DNA from: JBDHRG01 sp039807445
GTDB lineage: Bacteria; Pseudomonadota; Gammaproteobacteria; Competibacterales; Competibacteraceae
NCBI GenBank assembly: GCA_039807445.1
Contig: JBDHRG010000074.1
Location: 1 to 17,010 of the forward strand
Direction: 5' to 3'
Length of the DNA stretch: 17,010 nucleotides
Made by a program: the position numbers and the translations under genes. The notes under the pieces were generated by a model that saw only the letters and a list, made by a program, of their open reading frames with translations, searched no databases and was not told the origin of the DNA. Below, piece after piece: positions 7,363 through 15,011 of the stretch (the first letter of the stretch is position 1; every line of letters starts with the position of its first letter).

Positions 7363-7380
7363 TGTCGCCCGAAGGCGACA
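7363..7380. promoter_or_regulatory. Candidate enhancer (UAS) copy 1, TGTCGC-N6-GCGACA
   Basis: TGTCGC at 7363-7368 and GCGACA at 7375-7380 are inverted copies around a 6-nt spacer; the arms extend to 7 bp with a CGAA centre. The centre lies about 121 bp upstream of the -24 element at 7492. The same half-sites with the same spacing recur at 7429-7446. Taken alone it could be a hairpin ending the upstream transcript, but it has no T-tract, and the second identical copy favours a protein-binding site. Confidence 0.6.
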
Positions 7381-7396
7381 GATCAAATCCTTGATC
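7381..7396. promoter_or_regulatory. IHF-like site between the two candidate enhancers
   Basis: GATCAAATCCTTGATC is an inverted repeat (GATCAA-N4-TTGATC). Against the known IHF consensus WATCAANNNNTTR it misses only the first position (G instead of A or T), and the same holds on the other strand. It is the AT-rich break in the region and lies upstream of a sigma-54 promoter, where IHF bending is common. Confidence 0.45.
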
Positions 7397-7428
7397 CGCA
7401 GAGAATCGCGTTTCGGCGGCACCAAATC

Positions 7429-7446
7429 TGTCGCTTCAGGGCGACA
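7429..7446. promoter_or_regulatory. Candidate enhancer (UAS) copy 2, TGTCGC-N6-GCGACA
   Basis: TGTCGC at 7429-7434 and GCGACA at 7441-7446 repeat the half-sites and 6-nt spacing of copy 1, while the spacer bases differ (TTCAGG versus CCGAAG). The arms extend to CTGTCGC/GCGACAG. The two centres are 66 bp apart, close to six helical turns. Copy 2 is centred about 80 bp upstream of the predicted transcription start, a usual distance for sigma-54 activator sites. Confidence 0.62.
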
Positions 7447-7490
7447 GACAGCCGTTCCGAAAACACGGCAAACGCCGAATTCACGGTAAA

Positions 7491-7506
7491 TGGCACGGGG
7501 TTTGCT
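7491..7506 (+). promoter_or_regulatory. Sigma-54 (RpoN) promoter of the second glycine-zipper gene
   Basis: TGGCACGGGGTTTGCT has the -24 GG at 7492-7493 and the -12 GC at 7504-7505, with the required 10-nt interval. It matches the TGGCACG-N4-TTGC consensus completely. Transcription would start near 7517, leaving about 31 nt of leader with AAGGAG at 7535-7540 before ATG 7548. Two tandem enhancer-like palindromes lie upstream. Confidence 0.85.
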
Positions 7507-7547
7507 GAGATACCGGCAGGCTTCCGATCATTCCAAGGAGACTGGAC

Positions 7548-7919
7548 ATGAACACCAAGCACAAGCTGGCGATGCTGCTGGGTCTGGTGCTGGCCGCGCC
7601 GCTGTCGGCGCTCGCCGGCAGCACGCTCGATGCCGCGCTCGGCGGCGGTCTGGGCGGCGCGCTGGGTTCGGCGCTCGGCAACGAGCTCGGCGGACGCAAC
7701 GGCGCCATCATCGGCGGCGCGGTCGGCGGCGGCCTGGGCAGCGCGCTGACCACCCGCCACCAGGAGCCGCGCCGCGAAGTCCACTACGTCGAGCGCCGGC
7801 GCGTGGTCGAGCGCCCGGTGTACGTGGAACGTCCGGTGTACGTCGAGCGCCCGGTCTATTACCGCCACGACAACGGCCGTCACCGCGGCTGGTACAAGCA
7901 CGACCGCTGGGACGACTGA
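7548..7919 (+). CDS. Small exported glycine-zipper protein (paralogue 2, with PVYVER repeats)
   Basis: The product is 123 aa from ATG 7548, with AAGGAG at 7535-7540. Residues 1-23 are a signal peptide ending ALA. The next 42 or so residues, from AGSTLDAALGGG onward, are almost identical to paralogue 1, while the DNA differs at many third positions. That indicates an older duplication under protein-level selection. The tail diverges: it carries three copies of an RPVYVE-type unit at about 89-104, then a Tyr/His/Arg-rich end finishing WDD like its paralogue. No lipobox cysteine is present. It is probably an envelope protein; function unknown. Confidence 0.9.
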   Translation: MNTKHKLAMLLGLVLAAPLSALAGSTLDAALGGGLGGALGSALGNELGGRNGAIIGGAVGGGLGSALTTRHQEPRREVHYVERRRVVERPVYVERPVYVERPVYYRHDNGRHRGWYKHDRWDD

Positions 7920-7983
7920 ATAATACGGATCCCAAGAGATATCGCCGTTTTGCTGGGCGCTCGGGCGACGGGGCGAGGGGGAT

Positions 7984-8021
7984 GCTGCGCGCGCAGCCCG
8001 TTTGGCATTTCGGGGAATGCC
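7984..8021. repeat. Two palindromes between convergent genes
   Basis: GCTGCGCGCGCAGC (7984-7997) is a perfect 14-bp palindrome. GGCATT (8004-8009) and AATGCC (8016-8021) form a second hairpin with a 6-nt loop. They lie between the ends of paralogue 2 (7919) and the metQ-like gene (8027). They may help end transcription from both sides, but there is no T-tract. Confidence 0.4.
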
Positions 8022-8026
8022 GCCGT

Positions 8027-8821
8027 TCAGAACGCCGGCACGATCGCGCCCTGGTATTTGTTCGCCAGGAAGTCCCTGACCTCGGGCGTCACCAGCGCCG
8101 CGGCGAGCTTCTTGATCGCCGGCGCATCCGCGTTGTCGGCGCGCGCAACCAGGATGTTGGCGTAGGGCGAGCCGGCGCCCTCGATGAACAACGCGTCCCT
8201 GGTCGGCACCAGCCTGGCTTCGAGCGCGTAATTGGTGTTGATCAGCACCAGTTCGACCTGGTCGAGCACGCGCGGCAGCGCCGCCGCCTCGAGCTCCTTG
8301 AACCTGAGGCGCTTCGGGTTGGCGGCGATGTCCTTGGGTGCGGCGAGGTGGTCGCCCGGGTTTTTCAGCGTGATCAACCCCTGCCTGACCAGCAGCAGCA
8401 GTGCACGGCCGCCGTTGGAGGGGTCGTTCGGGATCGCGACCGTCGCGCCCTCGGGCAGGTCCTCGAGTGTCTTGATCGTGCGCGAGTACGCGCCGAAGGG
8501 CTCGACGTGGACCGCGACCACGGGCACCAGCGCCTCGCCCCTGCCGGCGTGGAACTTGTTGAATTCGTCGAGGTAGAGTTTGTGCTGGAAGAAGTTCGCG
8601 TCGAGGCGCTTCTCCATCACCTGCACGTTGGGCTGCACGTAGTCGGTGAACACCTTGATCTCGAGTTCGACGCCCTCGGCGGCGAGCCTGGGCTTGACAA
8701 ACTCCAGGATCTCGGCATGCGGCACCGCGGTCGCCGCCACGCGCAGCGCCTCGGCCGAAGCCGACAGCGAAGCCAGCGCCAGCGTGCCGGCGGCGAGGAC
8801 CGCCAGGGTCTTGTTCTTCAT
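8027..8821 (-). CDS. metQ: MetQ/NlpA-family methionine-type substrate-binding protein (orphan)
   Basis: The product is 264 aa from ATG 8821, with GAGGGA upstream. Residues 1-23 are a signal peptide ending SASA. The body is a full-length NlpA/MetQ domain: VAATAVPHAEILEFVKPRLA (from 28), FTDYVQPN, LDANFFQHKLYLDEFNK, VAIPNDPSNGGRALLLL and LINTNYALEA. MetQ binds D- or L-methionine (or related compounds) and feeds the MetNI ABC transporter. Most MetQ proteins are lipoproteins; this one has no lipobox cysteine and should be a soluble periplasmic protein. No metI and no intact metN are in the window, only a metN remnant upstream, so it must borrow a transporter or have another role. Confidence 0.9.
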   Translation of the reverse strand: MKNKTLAVLAAGTLALASLSASAEALRVAATAVPHAEILEFVKPRLAAEGVELEIKVFTDYVQPNVQVMEKRLDANFFQHKLYLDEFNKFHAGRGEALVPVVAVHVEPFGAYSRTIKTLEDLPEGATVAIPNDPSNGGRALLLLVRQGLITLKNPGDHLAAPKDIAANPKRLRFKELEAAALPRVLDQVELVLINTNYALEARLVPTRDALFIEGAGSPYANILVARADNADAPAIKKLAAALVTPEVRDFLANKYQGAIVPAF

Positions 8822-8902
8822 CGGTTCCGATCCCTCTTGTCGGTTCGGGGAAAATCGCCGCGCCCGCGCCGGGCCGGCCCGGGGCCGCCGCCGCCGATCA
8901 CG

Positions 8903-8958
8903 CCCGACATCGCGGCCCCGACATCGCGGCCCCGACATCGCGGCCCCGACATCGCGGC
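8903..8958. repeat. Four perfect 14-bp tandem repeats (CCCGACATCGCGGC)
   Basis: The unit CCCGACATCGCGGC occurs at 8903-8916, 8917-8930, 8931-8944 and 8945-8958 without a mismatch. Because 14 is not a multiple of three, each unit shifts any reading frame that crosses it. The array begins exactly where recognisable metN coding sequence stops and sits about 80 bp upstream of the metQ start. Confidence 0.95.
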
Positions 8959-9032
8959 ATGGGGAAGCGGATGCTGTCGGCGACGGTCTTGGCGTTCAAC
9001 AAGTCGAAGTGCTGGAACACTCTGCCAATCCG
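8958..9032 (-). pseudogene. metN: metN remnant (ATP-binding subunit of the methionine ABC transporter)
   Basis: On the minus strand, one frame from 9032 to 8958 encodes 25 residues beginning RIGRVFQHFDLLNAKTVAD and ending in IRFPM. This closely matches the Q-loop region that follows Walker A in MetN, where intact proteins read R-[RI]-G-x-[IV]-FQHF-x-LL with a TVxDN segment. No Walker A lies in frame before it, and no signature motif or Walker B follows; the frame runs into the 14-bp repeats and stops at the first TGA. The usual gene order is metN-metI-metQ, so this is the expected place for a decayed metN with metI deleted. Confidence 0.72.
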
Positions 9033-9173
9033 CCACGCACCGCCGCCGGCGCGCGGCCGTCGAGCGCGGTGATGATGTGCTCGCCTCGAGGCGCCGTCGC
9101 CGGCGGTGGCCGGCGCGGCGCACGGGTCCCCACGGAACGGCCGGGATGAGGCCGGCGGGGCGTTTCGAGGCGG

Positions 9174-9179
9174 ATTATA
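9174..9179 (-). promoter_or_regulatory. Candidate -10 element reading toward metQ
   Basis: The minus strand has a perfect TATAAT at 9179-9174, in the only AT-rich island of the neighbourhood. Around 17 nt upstream I see only TTCGGC, a poor -35. It lies ahead of the metN remnant, where the promoter of an original metNIQ operon would be. It would give metQ a leader of more than 300 nt. Confidence 0.35.
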
Positions 9180-9235
9180 TTGCAGTGCGGTATATAGCCG
9201 AAAGAATCATCCGTAAATACCGATATATGTAGATG

Positions 9236-9724
9236 TTATGGCTCCTCGACCGCGCCGTCGGTTTCCGAGAGGCGCTTGCTCTCGGCACGCAGCGTCGCCA
9301 GGTAGCGGCCCCGATGGTCGTCCTTGTCGACCTCGGCCCAGCCCAGCCCGCAGCGGCCGAGCGCGAAGGCGAAATCGCGCGCATAGGACTCGTCCTCGAA
9401 GTCGCTGTCCTTCGGCCCGATCGGCTTGAAATAGCGGTCGAAGAACGATGCCGCCGACGACTTCGCCAGCGCGTTCAGCACCGCGTCGAACTCGGCGGCG
9501 CTCAGCGCGAGCGGCGCCACGCGATCGAGCGGCGCCTCACCCTTGCCCCAGGGGCCGAGGTGGGCGCTGAAGCCGCTCAGGCGGCGGATCTCGTCGGCAA
9601 GCTGCGCCGGCTCCACCAGATCGGCACCGCCGGCGCACATCAGCCGCACCGGCAGGCCGTGCTCGATCAGCACCTCGTAGCCCGCCGACAGTTCGTACCA
9701 GCCGTTCTTCAGATTCTCGAGCAT
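9236..9724 (-). CDS. Hypothetical protein (second gene of an unrecognised operon)
   Basis: The product is 162 aa from ATG 9724, with a purine-rich GGGGAGGGGG just upstream. I do not recognise the family. There is no signal peptide or membrane segment. The N-terminal half (MLENLKNGWYELSAGYEVLI) looks like a mixed alpha/beta domain. The C-terminal half is rich in charged and aromatic residues (FFDRYFKPIGPKDSDFEDE, about 110-128) and ends acidic. It is probably a cytoplasmic protein. It begins 14 nt after the stop of the 174-aa gene, so the two are almost certainly co-transcribed and may work together. Codon third positions are strongly G/C, as in its neighbours, which supports it being real. 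Confidence 0.75.
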   Translation of the reverse strand: MLENLKNGWYELSAGYEVLIEHGLPVRLMCAGGADLVEPAQLADEIRRLSGFSAHLGPWGKGEAPLDRVAPLALSAAEFDAVLNALAKSSAASFFDRYFKPIGPKDSDFEDESYARDFAFALGRCGLGWAEVDKDDHRGRYLATLRAESKRLSETDGAVEEP

Positions 9725-9738
9725 CGCTCCCCCTCCCC

Positions 9739-10263
9739 TCACTTCTTGCCCTTGCCACCGCCGCGGATGATGTCGAGCACTTCGTCGATCGCCTGGAGGA
9801 TGGGCTCGACCCACCACCAGCCGGCCCACTTCTTGATCAGCTCCTTCACCGAGTCGGTGACCACCTCGCTCTTGTCCTGCTTGTCGTCGAGCGGCACCAG
9901 ATCCACCGGCGCGTCGAGGTAGATCTGCAGCGCCAGCAACTCATCGGCCAGCGCCGCCAGCCGCAGCGCCAGCGCCAGCTCGCGCAAATCGGCTTCGGGC
10001 CGCGCGGCGATGTGCTCGCGCAACAGCCGCACCGCGTTGCCGGCGGCCTTGTCGTAGACGCCGACGAAGGGTTTCAGGTAATTGGCCTGCGGATCGGTCT
10101 CGAGCCGCTCCTCGATCAGCTCGCGGTCGACCGCGAGCAGCGCTTCGAAGGCATCGGCGAACCGCATGGCCGTCTGCCGCGGATCGCCCGTCTCGTCGTT
10201 CGCGAGCTTGTGCAGCGCGACCCAGCTGGTGATATCGACCCCGCAACAGCAGTTTCCGGACAT
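9739..10263 (-). CDS. Hypothetical protein with CCC N-terminus and Trp-rich tail (first gene of an unrecognised operon)
   Basis: The product is 174 aa from ATG 10263, with a consensus AGGAGG ribosome binding site; the longer frame to 10377 lacks one. I do not recognise the family. It starts MSGNCCCGVD, with three consecutive cysteines at 5-7. The middle (30-118) is predicted helical and rich in Ala, Leu and Arg. From 138 there is VKELIKKWAGWWWVEPILQA, a short amphipathic aromatic stretch, then a lysine-glycine tail (GGGKGKK). The CCC motif sits too near the start, without a hydrophobic stretch, to be a lipobox; metal binding or redox linkage is possible. The tail could touch a membrane surface. 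Confidence 0.78.
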   Translation of the reverse strand: MSGNCCCGVDITSWVALHKLANDETGDPRQTAMRFADAFEALLAVDRELIEERLETDPQANYLKPFVGVYDKAAGNAVRLLREHIAARPEADLRELALALRLAALADELLALQIYLDAPVDLVPLDDKQDKSEVVTDSVKELIKKWAGWWWVEPILQAIDEVLDIIRGGGKGKK

Positions 10264-10401
10264 GGCCCCCTCCTTCCGCCCCCCAGGGCGATGACGGCCT
10301 CGGCGCAAAGCATAGGTTGTGGGCCGGCGGGCATCGCGATGAAGGGCCGTGTGCACCGCGGACCGCCGGACGATCACCCGGCAACGGATTCTCCTGCGCC
10401 G

Positions 10402-11256
10402 TCACGCCGCAATCGCTGCCAGCAGCGCGCGCAGCTCGGTCAGGAAGCGGTCGCGCTGCCAGAACTGCGGCGAGTGGTCGGCACCTGCGTAGACCTCGAG
10501 CCGCGACCCGGCGATGCCGGCATGGACCCAGCGTGCCACCTCGGGGCCGTAGAACTGGCTCTCGGTGCCGTATACCAGCAGCGTCGGCACGCGGATCATG
10601 GGCAGCACTTCGCGCCAGTCGCCCGCGGCCAGGCTCTGCCAGCAGGCGATCAGCGGTGCCGGCTCGAGCGCACGCAGTTGCGCGCGCAGCCGATCGTAGC
10701 TCTGCGGCGCGGCCGCGTAGCGGCTGCGCATGTGCCGGTTCAGGCCGTGCGCGGCCAGTTCGAGTACGCCTTCGGCGAAGTCTTCGCGCAGCCGGGCGAT
10801 CAGCCGCTGGTTGGCGGCCGCGTCGAAGTCGCCACGGATGCCGAGCCGCCAGCCGACATCGGTGACGAGCTTCGGCGACTGGTCGATCAGGCCCAGCCCG
10901 CCGAGCCCGGCGTCGCCGTAGCGGCGCAGGTATTCCCACACGGTCAGCGCCCCCATCGAGTGTCCGACCAGCACCGGCCGCTCCAGGCCGTAGTGGGCGA
11001 TCAGCGCCTGCAGGTCGGCGGCCATGCGCTGCACCGTCGGCGCCGTCGCCATCCGCAGCGCGTGGCCGCCGTGGCCGCGCGCATCCCAGGCGTAGCTCGC
11101 GCACTCGCCCACCAGCGCCTCGGCCCAGTGCGCCCAGCAGCGGTGGTCGGCGGTCCAGCCGTGCAGGAACACCACCGGCCGGCCGCCGGTCCCGCGGATG
11201 CGGACATGGATGGGTTCGCCGTCGTCGGCGGTGAAACGGTCGAGTTCGTGGGTCAT
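10402..11256 (-). CDS. Alpha/beta hydrolase fold protein
   Basis: The product is 284 aa from ATG 11256, with GGAG 9 nt upstream; the longer in-frame start at 11406 lies inside the divergent gene. The fold is complete: HGW oxyanion turn (32-34), DARGHG (58-63), nucleophile elbow VGHSMG with Ser100, and catalytic His261 in GADHSPQFW. The acid is probably in the TLLVYGTESQFY stretch (225-236). LIDQSPKLVTDVGW (123-136) is seen in esterase and haloperoxidase-like members. No signal peptide is present, so it is cytoplasmic. The substrate cannot be predicted. It diverges from the transglycosylase gene with 42 bp between start codons. Confidence 0.9.
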   Translation of the reverse strand: MTHELDRFTADDGEPIHVRIRGTGGRPVVFLHGWTADHRCWAHWAEALVGECASYAWDARGHGGHALRMATAPTVQRMAADLQALIAHYGLERPVLVGHSMGALTVWEYLRRYGDAGLGGLGLIDQSPKLVTDVGWRLGIRGDFDAAANQRLIARLREDFAEGVLELAAHGLNRHMRSRYAAAPQSYDRLRAQLRALEPAPLIACWQSLAAGDWREVLPMIRVPTLLVYGTESQFYGPEVARWVHAGIAGSRLEVYAGADHSPQFWQRDRFLTELRALLAAIAA

Positions 11257-11298
11257 TCGGATATGCTCCAGGTTCCGTTCGGACACACCGGAGCCGCG

Positions 11299-11790
11299 AT
11301 GCGCCTGCCGTTCGTCCTGCTCTTGCTCGCCTGCACGCGCATTCTGCCCGCCGCCGAGCTGCCCGAACTCGCCGACAGCCCGCGTCTGGCGAGCAAACCC
11401 TACCACGCCACGGTGATGGCTGCGGCGCGCGCCCAGCGCCTACCGCCGGCGCTGATCCACGCGGTGATCGGCGCCGAGAGCGGCTACGACCCGCGTGCGG
11501 TGTCACCGCGCGGCGCGCAGGGGCTGATGCAGATCATGCCCGCCACGGCGCGCGAGCTGGGCCTGGCCGACCCGTTCGAGCCGCACGCCAACATCCACGC
11601 CGGCAGTCGCTACCTGCGTCGCATGCTCGAGCGCTACCGCAACCTCAGCCTGGCACTCGCCGCCTACAACGCCGGCCCCGAGGCGGTCGCCGCGGCGCGC
11701 GGCATCCCGCCCTACCCCGAGACCCGCCGCTTCGTCGTGCGCGCGGTCGAGCTGTATTTCGGCTATCGGGGCATTCCGACCGGGCGTTGA
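11299..11790 (+). CDS. Small lytic transglycosylase (SLT family)
   Basis: The product is 163 aa from ATG 11299, preceded by CGGAG; the long in-frame extension upstream is antisense to the hydrolase. A hydrophobic N-terminus (about 3-18) directs export. Cleavage could be after LPAA, or C12 in LLLLAC could act as a short lipobox. The SLT domain follows: GAESGYDP with catalytic Glu60, GLMQIMP (75-81) and AYNAGP (122-127). The enzyme cleaves the MurNAc-GlcNAc bond of peptidoglycan to form 1,6-anhydro ends in the periplasm. It is a minimal, single-domain member. It is convergent with uup, with 15 bp between stop codons. Confidence 0.92.
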   Translation: MRLPFVLLLLACTRILPAAELPELADSPRLASKPYHATVMAAARAQRLPPALIHAVIGAESGYDPRAVSPRGAQGLMQIMPATARELGLADPFEPHANIHAGSRYLRRMLERYRNLSLALAAYNAGPEAVAAARGIPPYPETRRFVVRAVELYFGYRGIPTGR

Positions 11791-11805
11791 CACCCGCGAT
11801 CCGAG

Positions 11806-13710
<1,905 letters not shown>

Positions 13711-13742
13711 GGCGGGTCTGCGCGGGCGGGACAGGGGCACGC

Positions 13743-13748
13743 ATTGTA
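13743..13748 (-). promoter_or_regulatory. Candidate -10 element of uup
   Basis: TACAAT on the minus strand (13748-13743) matches five of six consensus bases. It lies 32 bp before the uup start in the 83-bp gap after the AraC gene. No good -35 is visible at 16-18 nt spacing. The gap suggests uup has its own promoter rather than depending on the AraC transcript. Confidence 0.4.
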
Positions 13749-13793
13749 GCCGATCCTCGCCCCGATCCGCGGAACACCTCGCGCCGCCGGGAC

Positions 13794-14798
13794 TCAGGCC
13801 GCGGCCTGACTGCGCCGCCACGCGGCAGGCGGCATGCCGACCAGGCGCTTGAAGGCGCGCGCGAACGCCGCTTCGGATTCGTAGCCCACGTCCTGCGCGA
13901 TCATGGCCACCGTGCGGTGGGTCTCGCGCAGCAGTCGCGAGCCGAGCTGGATGCGCCAGTTCGCGAGGTACTGCATCGGCGGCTGATCCAGGTATTGCAC
14001 GAACCGCTCGTGCAAGGCCGAGCGCGACAGCCCGACTTCGCGCCCCAGCTCGTCGAGCGTCCACGGGTGCTCGGGGCGCTCGTGCAGCAGCGCCAGCGCC
14101 CGGCCGACGAAGCGGTCGCGCAGCCCCGCGAGCCAGCCGGTCGCGTCCCCGGGCAGGCCGTCGAGGTAGCGCCGAGTGGTGTCGACGAACATCATCTCCG
14201 CCAGGCGCTCGAGCACGGCGTCGCCGCCGGGGCGGTGCTGCGTCGACTCGGCGGCGGCCTGGTCGATCACCCGGCCGATCCAGCCGCCGGTGCGTTCGCA
14301 CGGCAGGTGCAGCAGTCGCGGCAGCGCCGACACCAGCGGGTTGAACGGCCGCAGGTCGCAGCCGAGAAAGCCGCAGACCAGCACCGTGTCGGCGTCCTCG
14401 ACCGGCATCGGCGCCCCCGGCTGCACGACGCCGTGGTGGTACGAGATCGGCATCGGCTTCGGCTCATGACGGGTCGCGAACACCCAGTCGGCATCGAAAC
14501 GACGATAGGGCTTCAGCCCCGGCGCGCTCGAGATCACGTGCGCATCGCCGCGCGGGAACATCACGATGTCGCCCTCGCCGAGGCTCACCGGCGGCAGTCC
14601 CGACACGGCCGCCCAGCCGCCCCCCTTGACGATCATGTGGTACTCGATCACGTGCTCCGCGCCCGGCATCACGGCCTCGGCGATCTCCCGGGCGGGTGGC
14701 GCTTCGGCGGCCCACTGCGCGCGGAAGCTGACGTAGTAGAACACCGCCCCGCGCAGGCGCACGGCGCGCAGCAGATCGGACAAGGTGTCGCGGCTCAT
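13794..14798 (-). CDS. AraC family transcriptional regulator with cupin N-terminal domain
   Basis: The product is 334 aa from ATG 14798. The N-terminal part (about 10-165) is a cupin-like sensor: EYHMIVKGGGWAAVSG (52-67) and GEGDIVMFPRGDAHVI (74-89) form the beta-barrel edge seen in cupin_6 AraC proteins. The C-terminal DNA-binding domain has two helix-turn-helix motifs at about 247-267 (TLDELGREVGLSRSALHERF) and 296-317 (VAMIAQDVGYESEAAFARAF). Regulators of this type usually act on an adjacent divergent gene; here that is the methyltransferase, 213 bp away. The inducer is unknown. Confidence 0.92.
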   Translation of the reverse strand: MSRDTLSDLLRAVRLRGAVFYYVSFRAQWAAEAPPAREIAEAVMPGAEHVIEYHMIVKGGGWAAVSGLPPVSLGEGDIVMFPRGDAHVISSAPGLKPYRRFDADWVFATRHEPKPMPISYHHGVVQPGAPMPVEDADTVLVCGFLGCDLRPFNPLVSALPRLLHLPCERTGGWIGRVIDQAAAESTQHRPGGDAVLERLAEMMFVDTTRRYLDGLPGDATGWLAGLRDRFVGRALALLHERPEHPWTLDELGREVGLSRSALHERFVQYLDQPPMQYLANWRIQLGSRLLRETHRTVAMIAQDVGYESEAAFARAFKRLVGMPPAAWRRSQAAA

Positions 14799-15011
14799 GC
14801 AGGAGTCCTGGGCAAGCGCTATGGACGGGCGATCAAGGCTGCGCTCGAACGCGGACGCGCGAGCAAATCTGCACGACGCCCAGGGAAGCGCCCATCGGCG
14901 CCGATTCGGACAATGCCCGCGTCGGACGCCTCGTCGGCCTCCCGTCGATCCGAGCCTTCGACGCTCCCCTTCACGCACGCTCGCCGGCTCGACCGGCGCC
15001 CGGAGCCCGTC

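Larger units (their letters stand above)
8822..9235. other. Long intergenic region upstream of metQ: decayed metN fragment, tandem repeats, AT-rich promoter area
   Basis: This 414-bp stretch has no intact gene. It holds, from metQ outward: a GC-rich spacer (8822-8902), four 14-bp repeats (8903-8958), a metN remnant (8958-9032), about 140 bp of GC-rich sequence in which I recognise nothing, and an AT-rich island (9174-9238) with a minus-strand TATAAT. Short open frames cross it but resemble no family I know. Confidence 0.75.

Noticed and set aside
7363..7396. Intrinsic terminator after the first glycine-zipper gene
   Set aside because: The TGTCGCC/GGCGACA hairpin has no T-tract on the plus strand, and the same half-sites recur upstream of the next promoter, so a regulator site explains it better.
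7383..7901. 172-aa minus-strand frame across the second glycine-zipper gene
   Set aside because: It is antisense to a gene with a signal peptide, a clear ribosome binding site and a conserved paralogue.
8903..8958. Tandem repeats as a CRISPR array
   Set aside because: The units are directly contiguous, 14 bp long and without spacers, so it is a simple tandem repeat.
9033..9170. Short frames upstream of the metN remnant as a separate gene
   Set aside because: No frame shows a ribosome binding site with a recognisable domain, and the composition is low-complexity Arg/Ala/Pro.
10012..11298. N-terminal extension of the transglycosylase frame to 592 aa
   Set aside because: The extension is antisense to the hypothetical gene and the hydrolase; a good ribosome binding site and signal sequence mark ATG 11299 as the start.
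13711..14301. N-terminal extension of Uup to 831 aa
   Set aside because: It overlaps the AraC gene on the same strand, is Arg/Ala-rich, and the first ABC domain begins normally at ATG 13710.
13917..15011. N-terminal extension of the methyltransferase to 648 aa
   Set aside because: It is antisense to the AraC gene, and CGGAG just before ATG 15012 supports the short form.
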